Shown: positions 39,919 through 49,225 of the stretch, one piece after another
Numbering within the stretch: position 1 is the first letter of the stretch
How the letters are laid out: each line of letters begins with the position of its first letter
Source of the DNA: Prorocentrum cordatum
Lineage: Eukaryota > Sar > Dinophyceae > Prorocentrales > Prorocentraceae
Assembly (NCBI GenBank): GCA_963575745.1
Contig: CAUYUJ010018550.1
Coordinates: 113,305 to 177,304, forward strand
DNA length: 64,000 nucleotides
Reading direction: 5' to 3'
Position numbers and translations under genes: made by a program
The notes under the pieces: generated by a model
Databases searched by the model: none
Told to the model about the DNA's origin: nothing
The model's input: only the letters and a program-made list of their open reading frames with translations

Positions 39919-40395
39919 GTTTTTCCCGATTGTCGACTCACACTCGGCGGGCATGCGCGCGCTTGCGATAATCAAGCCATCGGCCGTCGGCTGCGAATCG
40001 TCAAAGCTGTCCGCGTTGAGGTCAGTGGCGCAGTACGGGCCGTCATCCATATCGTAAATGTCCCATGCCTGCTGATCGCCATCCAAATACCGCACGCAAT
40101 TCAACGTGCACTTGGAGCTCCCTGGAAGGCGATTCAACTGCCGATCGGCTTCTACGGCTAATCCCCTTTCGAAAAGATCAATAGCAACAGACCGCATAGG
40201 GTCTTCATCCCATGGCTTAATCCGTACTGGAACATCTATCTCCTCGGACTGCTCTGCTCGTTGCAATTCAATATGATGTGTTTTCTTCATCCGGACTGCA
40301 TTCAAACACGCTTCCATCGTACGTCTACAGCAGCAAGGCAGACGAGCATTTCTCCCGCAGAAAGTTTTCTGTCCACATTGTGCAAGCGCTTTCAC
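39910..40395 (-). CDS. C-terminal exon of unrecognised minus-strand gene
   Basis: The frame reads VRMKKTHHIELQRAEQSEEI, DVPVRIKPWDEDPMRSVAID, LFERGLAVEADRQLNRLPGS, TLNCVRYLDGDQQAWDIYDM and SFDDSQPTADGLIIASARMP, then ECESTIGKNSE and a stop. The last residues and the TGA come from the outer edge of arm copy 3 (CTCAGAGTGA), so the natural C-terminus has been replaced or the arm supplies the stop. The segment is acidic and soluble, without recognised motif. It continues 40325-41436; the frames overlap around 40330-40395 where an intron or shift must lie. Confidence 0.5.
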   Translation of the reverse strand: MKALAQCGQKTFCGRNARLPCCCRRTMEACLNAVRMKKTHHIELQRAEQSEEIDVPVRIKPWDEDPMRSVAIDLFERGLAVEADRQLNRLPGSSKCTLNCVRYLDGDQQAWDIYDMDDGPYCATDLNADSFDDSQPTADGLIIASARMPAECESTIGKNSE

Positions 40396-41436
40396 TGCAA
40401 CTTAACAACGCCGCGAATCTGCTCATTAATGGATTCGACCTGTTGAAGTAATAGTGCTGAACCCAGCGGTTCTGTGGTAGCTCTGTGAGCAGCTTGGCGG
40501 CTTCTTGATATTCTTCAGCAAGCTTCCACAAATGCGGCACCTCGCTGCGCGGCAGCTGGCCGTCGCTCAAAGCCTGATACAGATTCTCGGCTTCTTTGCG
40601 GCCCAAGCCTCCATAGTACTCAGCGAAATTTATCCGTGCCTCGCGGAACCTGACGCGAAGCGGGAGCATGCAGACGCCGTGACCTTCTGAATCAAAGATG
40701 CCTTCATCCACCAACTTCAATAGGTGCTGGTTATGGCTCTCTTCTTGACCAACATCCACTGCGTGGGTGCGGGACGCAAAAGACTTCGCCATGCTGGGCG
40801 CGTTTTGCAACGAGTACTCCGCGGCCATAAGTCTCCCGTACCCTTCTTCCTGATAGTGCCGAGTCGGGGTTTCCCACATGCACTTCCACGCGGGTTCGAC
40901 AGCTTTGCCCTCTGTCATGTATCGGATTCCCGAGCACCTGGCTCCACTTGCATACCTTGCCCGCAGAGCTGCTTTGCCATCCATTCCTGGTCGTTCACCA
41001 GCACCTGGTCGATCTCGCCCAGGTTGTTGAGGGCGCGGAGGGGTTCGTCGTCGGAGTACTCCAGGTCGATCGCGTGCACGTACCACTTGTAGAAGCGCGA
41101 TAGGAGAATTGGGGTCGCACAGCATAGCGTCGAGATCTTCTTCCGTGCGGAATGAGAACTTGCCCGCAGAGTGGCCCGCTTCTCCTGGGGTTTTAACGAA
41201 CTCCGCTTTGCCCATTCTTCCACAGATAATCCTCATCTTGATCTGATCACAGACGCTGTCCTTCTCGGAGAAAACGTGGCTCTTCTGCTCGGTCACGGGG
41301 ATGCTTTCGTAGCTCACCTCCTGCGTCTTCATGCCGGTGAAAATCTTCTTCGACGTAAACCCGTAGTTTGGGCGCAAATCGAGCTCCTGCGAAGCGATCC
41401 ACAATGCGCGGCGCAGTTCTTGGGGCGGTAATGTTG
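40325..41436 (-). CDS. Unrecognised minus-strand protein, main part (two frame changes)
   Basis: Minus-strand sense starts LPPQELRRALWIASQELDLR, PNYGFTSKKIFTGMKTQEVS, EKDSVCDQIKMRIICGRMGK and SFRTEEDLDAMLCDPNSP; a one-base change near 41095 leads to SRFYKWYVHAIDLEYSDDEP, LGEIDQVLVNDQEWMAKQLC; another near 40935 leads to EGKAVEPAWKCMWETPTRHY, MAKSFASRTHAVDVGQEESH, EARINFAEYYGGLGRKEAEN and ELPQNRWVQHYYFNRSNPL. Composition is convincingly protein-like throughout. I do not recognise the family; HAVDVGQEESHNQHLLK is the most distinctive block. Single-base changes rather than introns are likely because the sense frames abut. Its 5' neighbour is 41978-42226. Confidence 0.55.
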
Positions 41437-41483
41437 GCCATTAAACCATCGCTGCCATCTCTCTATATCTCTCCGCCTCCATA

Positions 41484-41517
<34 letters not shown>

Positions 41518-41547
41518 CCTCTCTCCCCCCCCCTCTCTCTCTGTCTT

Positions 41548-41583
<36 letters not shown>

Positions 41584-41977
41584 CCCCCCCCTTCCCGGCA
41601 TCTTCATATCCCCTTCTCTCGTTATATTTATATATATGTATATATGTATATTTATATATATATATATATGATCTCTCTTTTGTTTTTTCTCTCTCTCTCT
41701 CTCTCTATCCCTCTTCCTCTTTCTATGTGTATATATATACCCCCAGCGGGCGGAAACCCGCCAGCGTTAATGATATGTTTCAGACGCCGCCGCCCGAAGA
41801 ACTGCCCCCGCGCATTGCAGTCCGCCCCTCGCCCTCGCGCGCGGCTGACCTCTTCCAGATGTCAGGCCAGACGCGCGCCACCGAGCCGAACTCTGCATGC
41901 GGATGCATCGCTAGTTCCAAGCACATTGAGCAAAGCGGCGCCATTCCGACCGATCAAGGAAAACGCCGCAATCTAAG
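41437..41977. repeat. Probable intron with (CT)n, (TA)n and one GGCGG hairpin
   Basis: (CT)n at 41480-41582 and 41684-41712, (TA)n at 41625-41670, and GCGGGCGGAAACCCGCC at 41745-41760. Sits between two minus-strand coding segments; 41780-41960 shows no clear coding sequence. Confidence 0.6.
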
Positions 41978-42226
41978 CTACCGAAGCTGCCACCAAATAG
42001 TGTTTTTTTGTTCAAATGCAAGCCCCCTCCCTTTTCCACCCCCTCCCTTGCCGCACTCAAATGCAAGTTTGCAATCATCCTTGCCTTTGAATGCCAGCTT
42101 CCAAAGCAGTGACTTCACGGAGAAGAAGGCGTCGTTTTTGTTACACATGGACTGGGTCCTCAAATCCAATTCGGTGTCGTAGTTCTTCAAATTCCAAGCA
42201 GGCCTAGTAACGTCAGCCTCCGACAC
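41978..42226 (-). CDS. Exon of unrecognised minus-strand gene
   Basis: The frame from about 42226 reads VSEADVTRPAWNLKNYDTE, LDLRTQSMCNKNDAFFSVKS, LLWKLAFKGKDDCKLAFECG, then a glycine/lysine patch and AFEQKNTIWWQLR at a stop. The first 50 residues are convincing; the rest contains a direct repeat (LAFK/LAFE from CTTTGAATGCAAG-like words). No motif is recognised. It lies between 42293-43018 and 40325-41436 on the same strand and is probably an internal exon with the terminal part reading into an intron. Confidence 0.45.
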   Translation of the reverse strand: MSEADVTRPAWNLKNYDTELDLRTQSMCNKNDAFFSVKSLLWKLAFKGKDDCKLAFECGKGGGGKGRGLAFEQKNTIWWQLR

Positions 42227-42292
42227 ATGGACCTTAACTGGAACTTGGAATTACCGTCGTTCTCTCGTTTCTTTTCCGTTTCTTCGCCGGAT

Positions 42293-43018
42293 TCAACGTT
42301 TGCAATACGCGTTTGCAAAAGTTGTGCTTTTGGATTTTGGCAGGGGAGTCGAATGTGTTTCCAGAAATAGTTTCGTCATCTGCGCCATGCCAGACTCAGA
42401 GTCGAAGAAGCGAGTGAGCTTGGAGAGAACGTCCGCCAATCTGACAAGGAAGCGCGCTTCCCATGGCTTATTATCTGAGATCCGACGGACGTAATCGGAC
42501 TTGCTCTTGGCCGCAGTGGCGAAGCTGTTCATCGCGTCGGCGACTACGCCACCGCGGTCTTGTGTCTTAGTACCACTCGCAGTTTTGACTTTCGTCTTCA
42601 GCTGGCTCCACTCCCAGGGAACCTCCACTTCGTCCTCCTCAGCAGCTTCGTACATGTGCAAGAGGATGCGTTCTGCGGCAAGCAAGAGCTGCTTATCGGG
42701 AAGACGCAGCACCTCCTGTCTGATCCAGGCGCAAGATTCTGCTTCGTACCCGAAGACCACGTAATCATGGGCGCGAAGGTTTCTCGTCTGGATAGTCAAA
42801 AGGAGCCCCAATTTCGAATGGTTCAATAATTTGGAATCTGTAATTGCTGCCCCTTCAACAAGATACTTGAGCAGCGTCACGGCCACATGTGCTGCTGGAT
42901 CGGCACCCCTGTGTTCCTGTTCAACTCTTTCCAATCTTTCCAATATGCGACCTAGCAAGGTTGCGCCGCGAGCTTGCGGCTGGGGCGCTTGATTGTCGCC
43001 CTGCGCAGGGGGGCGCAT
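42293..43018 (-). CDS. Helical protein segment, unrecognised
   Basis: About 240 codons on the minus strand: MRPPAQGDNQAPQPQARGAT, LLGRILERLERVEQEHRGAD, VAVTLLKYLVEGAAITDSKL, FGYEAESCAWIRQEVLRLPD, KQLLLAAERILLHMYEAAEE, PWEARFLVRLADVLSKLTRF and LFLETHSTPLPKSKSTTF. It is almost entirely helical with an ILERLERVEQ coiled-coil start. No signal peptide, membrane segment or catalytic motif. The preceding segment 42921-43853 overlaps its start by about 100 bp in another frame, so a frame change or short intron lies near 43010. Orientation and spacing place it in one gene with 41978-42226. Confidence 0.55.
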   Translation of the reverse strand: MRPPAQGDNQAPQPQARGATLLGRILERLERVEQEHRGADPAAHVAVTLLKYLVEGAAITDSKLLNHSKLGLLLTIQTRNLRAHDYVVFGYEAESCAWIRQEVLRLPDKQLLLAAERILLHMYEAAEEDEVEVPWEWSQLKTKVKTASGTKTQDRGGVVADAMNSFATAAKSKSDYVRRISDNKPWEARFLVRLADVLSKLTRFFDSESGMAQMTKLFLETHSTPLPKSKSTTFANAYCKR

Positions 43019-43853
43019 CCTGCGCGCGGGGCGCCTGGAAACTGTCGATGAGGCCTGCGCCGAGCTTCCGCCGCCCCTTGGGCGTGGAGCATTGCGCGTC
43101 GTACGTGCCCTGCGCCTCAGGAACGCGAGGGCCCACGATGGCTGCGTCCACTTCGGCTTGCGAAGAACTCAGCGCCGACGCGCCAACTCGGGCACCGCGG
43201 CTCAGCGGAGAAGGCGCGCCAACGACGGGGGCGTCGCGCATGCCGCGCGAGGAACTCGCCGCGCCGCCAGCGTTGCCGCCCACCTGGAAATCACACTGCG
43301 CGCAGTCCTCGATGCTTTCCGACGAGCAAATAGTTCCCATACTGCACGCGAAGAAGTCAGGTGGCAGAACGAGCGTGGGCACTGTGCTGCGCAGCAAGGA
43401 AAACGTCTTCATGTTATCTGATAACTGAATATCCACTGTAGGACCGCCGTTATTGAAATCTACGTCGCCCTCTGGGTGGACGCGAACGCCGAAAGAGTGC
43501 TTCCCGTCGGAAGTGACCGCGGCGAGCTTACCTGCTTGGCGCATGCGGTCGTGAGGCGCCAGTCGAATGCGCTTCCCTTCCTCGGTGGCTGAAAACTTGC
43601 GCCTGTTCTCGTGCGCCCCAACGATAAACGCGCATGCGCGCGCAGAGATGCACGCACGCGTGCGCGATTGCGCGCGAGCGTGCCCACGCGCAACATCGAC
43701 CACGCTAAATGCCAATAAGTTTAACATGCCCGACACCCAGAACAACGCGCAAGTTTTCTGCAACCGACCATCCTTCCGAATCATCTCATTCCCGTCAGCC
43801 AGAATCCAACAAGGACCAGGAGCAGTGCATCGAATGCTGCGGGCACCGAGCAA
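42921..43853 (-). CDS. Unrecognised protein segment with GPCWILADG motif
   Basis: Minus-strand frame from 43853: RCTAPGPCWILADGNEMIRK, CALFWVSGMLNLLAFSVVDV, RAQSRTRACISARACAFI (a GCGCGTGCGC repeat), then a clearer part: ENRRKFSATEEGKRIRLAPH, LAAVTSDGKHSFGVRVHPEG, DVDFNNGGPTVDIQLSDNMK and TLVLPPDFFACSMGTICSSE, followed by an Ala/Ser-rich tail. The middle looks like a beta-strand-rich domain. GPCWILADG resembles GPFWIVADG at 37.75 kb. Function unknown. The arginine/alanine patch could be an intron of alternating purine-pyrimidine repeat. Confidence 0.45.
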   Translation of the reverse strand: MLGARSIRCTAPGPCWILADGNEMIRKDGRLQKTCALFWVSGMLNLLAFSVVDVARGHARAQSRTRACISARACAFIVGAHENRRKFSATEEGKRIRLAPHDRMRQAGKLAAVTSDGKHSFGVRVHPEGDVDFNNGGPTVDIQLSDNMKTFSLLRSTVPTLVLPPDFFACSMGTICSSESIEDCAQCDFQVGGNAGGAASSSRGMRDAPVVGAPSPLSRGARVGASALSSSQAEVDAAIVGPRVPEAQGTYDAQCSTPKGRRKLGAGLIDSFQAPRAQDAPPCAGRQSSAPAASSRRNLARSHIGKIGKS

Positions 43854-43869
43854 CCGCAGCGTTCTCTAC

Positions 43870-44840
43870 AAGCAAACGTTGTCGAAATAGTCGTTGTCAT
43901 CCGTCGTTGGGTGCGCTGCAGTAGCTGGCGTCGAGCGGTGGTCTGGTCTCCGCGCCCTCAACGCCGCGCGGAACCGCGCGTGCAAATCTTCGTTGGTGAT
44001 CGCCGAGTTCCCCCTGTGCTTGAAGCACGCGTTCTGGACCAAACTCGAGCCAGGCACGCAAGATTCGCGATGCACCGCGCCACCGTCTTCCAAAATTACC
44101 ATTCCACATCCGTCCACGAGGACGTTCGAGCCTGAACTCATGACGACGTCTCCTGGCTTGGCGCGGGCGGTGCTTGTCATCGAAAACGGTGACTCGGAAA
44201 CGTCCTCGTGCTCCGTAACCTCCAGCAGCACGTCGTCCGTTGTCTTGCGCACGCAAAAAGTCGTGTGCACGCCGCCGGCAAGCACCGCGCCGCCCCCGAC
44301 TAACCGATGCATGCGATGGCGGCCGTGCACAGTCCACTTTTCTCCTGCGTGTAGAATGTCGCCAGGATTTGCATAGCTTTTGATCTTATAGGACTCGATT
44401 CCTGTGGAGATGGGGATGCGCGCGTCGACAACCAAGTGCACCTTTCGCCGACGAGGGTCGGGGCTGCCGTGCGGGGGGCGCCGCGGAGCCACGTTGCCCA
44501 CTTGGATCGCGCCGCCGTCGATGAGCCTGAACATGCGGTAGCCGTCAGATACAGTGTCCACCTTCTCCAGTTGCAATATGTTTCCAGGATCAGCGTAGTT
44601 CTCGGCCTCGTAAGTGTCAACGTTCGAGAAGGTGGGGGTGCGCGAGGTGACGGTAACATGCCCCTGCCACCGATGCATGTCGGGTTTGTTCTTAACGCTC
44701 CACTTGCGGTGGAAATCGCAACCCCCGCATTCAGCGCACGCGCAAGTAGACCCCATGCAGTGATAGCAGTCATGCAAAACATTGTTCTCGTCAGAAACGC
44801 CCACATCAGCCCAGGAGCTTGTATTCTTGAAAGAATACAT
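43870..44840 (-). CDS. Protein built from PGDIL-containing repeats
   Basis: ATG at 44840 opens MYSFKNTSSWADVGVSDENN and the frame stays open for 324 codons. A Cys-rich start (CYHCMGSTCACAECGGCDFH) is followed by three imperfect repeats of 65-75 residues whose shared core is a PGDIL/PGNIL/PGDVV turn, then a GYRMFRLIDGGAIQVG, RHRMHRLVGGGAVLAG or GCGMVILEDGGAVHRE end. The repeats are predicted beta-rich from their Val/Ile/Gly pattern. The end (RARFRAALRARRP) is basic. I do not recognise the family. The clean frame, repeat conservation at protein level and cysteine cluster argue for a real gene. It is the most upstream gene of the minus-strand group. Confidence 0.6.
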
Positions 44841-45100
44841 TGCGCTGAGAAGTAAAGATGTTGAGTGGTACGCTTACTGGCGATGTAGCCACACTATGCC
44901 TGTACATACCACACCTTTGGCCCATGCGACTACGGATCTACGCAATGTGAAAGAAATCTGAAGAAGCTGCGATGGTTCCCAAAGGTTCATAACAGATGCT
45001 CCACCATGTGGGGTTGCCTGACATGAGCGGAACGAGCGATAAAGGCACGGTCAACGTCCTTTTCTTTCTGACAGTGCTGAGTCGGAGTTTCCGAGCGTGC

Positions 45101-45139
<39 letters not shown>

Positions 45140-45178
45140 CAGTAGTAGTAGTAGTAGTAGTGGTAGTAGCAGTTTTGT

Positions 45179-45232
<54 letters not shown>

Positions 45233-45643
45233 TAGTAGTAGTAGTAGTAACAGTGGTAGTAGTAGTAGTAGTAGTTGTTGTTGTTTCAGTAGTAGTAGTT
45301 GTAGTAGTAGCAGTAGTAGTAGTAGTAGTGATAATAATAATAGTAATAGTCATAGTCCCAGTCATATTAATAGTAATAGTAATAGCAATAGCAACGGTAA
45401 GTGTAATAGTAATCGTCAGTAATAGCAATAGCAACAGTAATAGCAATAGCAGCAGTAGTAGTAGTAGTAGTAGTAGCATCAGTATTTTTATTATGACTAG
45501 TAGTAGTAGTAGCAGTAGTAGTAGTAGTAGTAGTAGTGACAGTAGCCATAGTACTAGTAACAGGTGTAGCAGTAGTAGTAGTAGTAGTAGTTGTAGTTGT
45601 TGTTGTTATTGTTGTGGTAACCGTCGCAGTAACCGTACTAGGC

Positions 45644-45674
<31 letters not shown>

Positions 45675-45703
45675 GCGTCGTAGTAGTAGTAGAAGTAGTA
45701 GTC

Positions 45704-45744
<41 letters not shown>

Positions 45745-45871
45745 CGTAGTAGTAGTAGTAGTAGTAGTAGTCGTGGTGGTAGTGGTAGTAGTAGTTGTAG
45801 TCGTGGTCGCAGTGGTCGTCGTAGTAGTAGTAGTAGTAGCAGTGGTCGCATTAATGTTAGTAGTCGTAGCC

Positions 45872-45911
<40 letters not shown>

Positions 45912-45954
45912 CCGTAGTCGTAGTCGTAGTCGTAGTCGTAGTCGTAGCAGTAGC

Positions 45955-45995
<41 letters not shown>

Positions 45996-46031
45996 CAGTA
46001 CTAGTAGTCGTCGTAGTAGTAAGTCGTAGTC

Positions 46032-46066
<35 letters not shown>

Positions 46067-46082
46067 CGTAGTGGTAGTAGCA

Positions 46083-46114
<32 letters not shown>

Positions 46115-46331
46115 GACAGTCGTAGTAGTAGCAGTAGTAGTAGTAGTAGTCGTAGTAGTAGCAGCAGTAGTAGTAGTAGTAGCCAAGTAGTAGTAGTAGT
46201 AGTAGTCGTAGTCGTCGTAGTAGTCGTAGTCGTAGTAGTTAGTAGTAGTATAGTAGTCGTAGTCGTAGGTCGTAGTCGTAGTCGTAGTCGTAGTCGTAGT
46301 CGTAGTCGTAGTCGTAGTCGTTAGTAGTAGT

Positions 46332-46377
<46 letters not shown>

Positions 46378-46400
46378 CAGTAACAGCAGCAGCAGCAGCA
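44841..46400. repeat. Gene-free stretch, then 1.3-kb (TAG)n microsatellite
   Basis: 44841-45096 shows nothing recognisable. 45097-46400 is (TAG)n/(GTA)n with scattered CGT, CAG, AAT and TTG variants, ending (CAG)n at the assembly gap. Long poly-Val, poly-Ser and poly-Thr frames are artefacts. Confidence 0.95.
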
Positions 46401-46500
46401 NNNNNNNNNNNNNNNNNNNNNNNNNNNNNNNNNNNNNNNNNNNNNNNNNNNNNNNNNNNNNNNNNNNNNNNNNNNNNNNNNNNNNNNNNNNNNNNNNNNN
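46401..46500. other. Assembly gap
   Basis: One hundred N, flanked by (CAG)n on the left and (TCC)n on the right; a conventional gap length, so the true distance is unknown. Confidence 0.99.
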
Positions 46501-47449
46501 CCTCCTCCTTCCCCTCCTTTTCCTCCTCCTTGCCCTCCTCCTCCTCCTTCCCCTCCTCCTCCTCCTCGTCCTCCTCGCTCCCTCCTCCTCCTCCTCTTCC
46601 TCGTCCTCCTCCTTCAAACTCCTCCCTTTCCTTCTCCTCCTCCTCTTCCTCCTCCTCCTCCTCCTCTTCCTCCTCCTACTCCACTCCTCCCTCTCCTCCG
46701 TCTCCTGAAGCACATGCGGCCCGAGTCCTATCCGTAGCATTTGTCTCTGCGATGGGCCCCAGGTCGCGTCTGGTGCCCTCGCGTGGCGCTTTGGCAGTTC
46801 CGACTCCTGCCGCGGCTGTGTCGATGCGTCAGCGGTTGGATGGCGAGGTTGGAGGAGTTCGTTGAGTACGGCTTGTGATCTGAAGTTGTTTTGCGTTGGA
46901 GTGGCACTCTTAGGACCTGAAGCGCATGCCTGCATGTCCCCGCCCTCTTCAATGCCAACTCAGATGTGCCAGGTTCGGCCGCGTGATGTGCTTGTGTGTG
47001 TTTCGGATCGGAGCCATCCGTGGTTACTTGTTTCACCTTCCCGCTGCTCGAGGTCGTGGCTATTTGCTCATATTTCAAGCTGTCCCGCATGTCTTGAGGC
47101 ATTCCTCTTCTGATTCACGCTCTGGAGGCTTCTCCCAAGCGCGAGTAAGCGCCACGCAATGCCAGGTGCGCCCAACAGTTGAATGGTGCATCTTAAGTCT
47201 TACGCCGATGTTACTTCCAAGTGGTCGGGCTGGGTTCTTGTTCACACTTTATGGTGTGTGTCAGCGGGTTTCTGGAGTGCGTTGTGTTGCTTGCAGTATT
47301 GTAGGCTCGGCAGTGTTTTTTCCTGTTCGGTCTAGTCAAGGAGGTTGCATTTGTCAGGCGTGATATTTCGTTGAGTTTTTCTTCTGGTGTGCGCGCGTGC
47401 TCATCATTGCCGTTCCGTTCTTGCGAGCTCAATCACATATGTTGTAGTA
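46501..47449. other. (TCC)n tract, then no gene seen
   Basis: (TCC)n at 46501-46690. 46691-47449 is unique sequence of more balanced GC content with no recognisable coding sequence, ending at the A1 repeat of the retrotransposon. Confidence 0.6.
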
Positions 47450-47503
47450 TATGCATGTTGGTGCGTTATCTCGCTGTCGGTGTCCTCCATAGCCTTTTCG
47501 GCA
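47450..47503 (+). repeat. A1 repeat of the retrotransposon
   Basis: Fifty-four bases from TATGCATGTTGGTGCG to CATAGCCTTTTCGGCA, identical to A2 at 53956-54009. Marks the 5' end of the element. Confidence 0.9.
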
Positions 47504-47547
47504 ATAGCTGGTGCGCGCGCGCGCCCTCGGAGCGCACGCAACCGTGC

Positions 47548-48076
47548 ATGCTCCTGGCGGGCCTGGGCGTGGCGTGCGCTGTGTTTTCGTATCTGCTCGG
47601 GACCTGGGTCTCGAGCATCTGGGCGCCTGGCGCGGGCTGCCCAGACTGCGCGCCGGTGGTCGAGTGCTCGGCCTGTCCGGCGTGTTCCCCGGCGGTCACG
47701 TGCCCGCCGTGCCCTGCGTGCCCAGGGCAGCCCGCGGACTTCCACTGCCACGGCCGGGGCGCAGTTGGCAGATCAGACATCACGGCCGGGCCGCGTGGAC
47801 TGCCGGTGCCCGCCCAGCGGCGGGTTCCCTGCATTCGCCGCGGGCGCGGCCAGCGGGGCCTCGGTGGTGCTTCTGGCGTGGGGCTGGTGCTGCTCGCGGC
47901 GCTGGCAGGCTGGCAGCTCGGCCAGGGGCGCGCTGGGGAGACCGCTCGCGGCCCTCGAGCCGCAGGGGCCGAGCCGACCGGTGCGTCTCTCGGCGCCGAC
48001 GGGCGAGGCTGGGAGCGCACTGGCCGCGGAGATCTCCACCGTCGTCACCGAGTGGCCCAGACGGCCGAGGCCCTAA
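47548..48076 (+). CDS. Retrotransposon ORF1: membrane protein with CPxC repeats (frameshifted)
   Basis: ATG at 47548 opens MLLAGLGVACAVFSYLLGTW, a hydrophobic segment likely to be a signal anchor, then CPDCAPVVECSACPACSPAV and TCPPCPACPGQPADFHCHG, repeated Cys-Pro pairs. A frame change near 47790 leads to CRCPPSGGFPAFAAGAASG, ASVVLLAWGWC (a second hydrophobic helix) and a Pro/Arg-rich end closing at 48076. I recall the combination of Cys-Pro repeats and a following hydrophobic helix as the first reading frame of this retroelement family in Prorocentrum-type data. Its role is unknown; it is not a recognisable gag. It starts 45 bp inside A1 and precedes the gag-like frame by a few bases. Confidence 0.5.
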
Positions 48077-48082
48077 GTCTAG

Positions 48083-49212
48083 ATGGCATCGGCACTAGAC
48101 ATCCCCGAGCTGCAGATCGCGGTGAGGTTTCGAGACGATCCGAACTTCGAGTACCATTGGCGGATGCTGGTCGTCAGGGTCGCGGATGCCCGATGGGCAG
48201 GAGCCACGCCAGACCTGCACACGCAGATCGTGGACTTGTCGGAGCTCCACGTCATCCCACTGACGCGGGGACAGCCCGTGCCCGCGCGCGTGAGGGCGAG
48301 CTACTACGGCCCCGATGCCCTCACGGACCAGCAGCTGGCGGAGATCAGACGGGAATGCGGGGCGCTGGCTCTGATTCATGGTGCAGCCGTCGCGGGCCCA
48401 GCCGCCGCGGCCTCGGCCGCCGAGTGGAGGTTCGCCGACACGGCCTTTGCGAAGTTTGTTTTTTGGAGGGGGTGATCGACTCAGGAGTGATTGCCAACCC
48501 GAACACCTTCGTCTCGCTGGATGCGACCGCGCTGGTGAGGGTCGAGGAGGACGGCGAGACCATGTGAACCACCGCGGCGCGGCTCGCGCCAGAGCACGTG
48601 GACGAGTGGAAGGAGGAGAAGAGGACAGGGCCATGGCGCGATCCGAGGGTCCTTCCTGTGGATCGCGACTCGACAGGAGGTCGCTATCGGTCGCTCAGGT
48701 CCGCCATGGGGGAGATGAGCTGGATCGACCCCAAGAAGCTGGAGGCAGACTGGCCGTTTGAGGGGCCCGCGGCGGTGAAGGAGCTTCTTCGCGCAGTTCG
48801 GGCCTCGGGAGAAGAGCTGGGAGGTTTCCACGACTACTGGGTTCGAAGCAGTGGCGTCGGGCCCGACAGCCAGATCAGCTACAAGCATCGCGACCTGCTG
48901 ACGACGCTGCTCCACTTCTGCAATTTCGACCAGCTGAACCTGGGAGAGCTTGCTGGGGCGGAACACGCTGCCCGACTGGTCTTGCAGATCCACACCGCGG
49001 TCAAGAGGAACCCGAAGGCGCCAGACTTCAAGGGCGCGTCGGTCGTGGTCGCCTCGAAGCTGGACTCGGCGGGGGGCGCCCTCGTCGGGGACTTCGCGAG
49101 GTGCGCGGCGGAAGGACAGCGGACGCACGCACGCGCGCTCAAGCAGCAGCGCTTACACGCCGAGGAGGAGGAGACGCGGGCAGCCAAGAAGAAGGAGAAG
49201 GACAATAACTAG
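48083..49212 (+). CDS. Retrotransposon ORF2: gag-like protein (frameshift and in-frame TGA)
   Basis: ATG at 48083 opens MASALDIPELQIAVRFRDDP, then DLSELHVIPLTRGQPVPARV and RRECGALALIHGAAVAG. Near 48450 the sense moves to another frame (LEGVIDSGVIANPNTFVSLD, ATALVRVEEDGETM), meets TGA at 48565-48567 and continues in the same frame with TTAARLAPEHVDEWKEEKRT, DWPFEGPAAVKELLRAVRAS, YWVRSSGVGPDSQISYKHRD, LLHFCNFDQLNLGELAGAEH, ARLVLQIHTAVKRNPKAPDF and a basic end KKKEKDNN at TAG 49210. The RxWPFxGPxxxxELL and AARxVxxIxxAVxRxPxxPDF blocks are those I recall from this element family. Likely structural (gag-like) by position; no zinc knuckle seen. The two lesions disable it. Confidence 0.6.
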
Positions 49213-49225
49213 CTGCCGCAGCACC

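Noticed and set aside
45097-46320. Poly-Val, poly-Ser and poly-Thr frames of up to 310 codons
   Set aside because: Translation of (TAG)n in different frames.
45100-46400. CRISPR-like array
   Set aside because: No regularly spaced repeat-spacer pattern; it is a plain trinucleotide microsatellite in a eukaryotic sequence.
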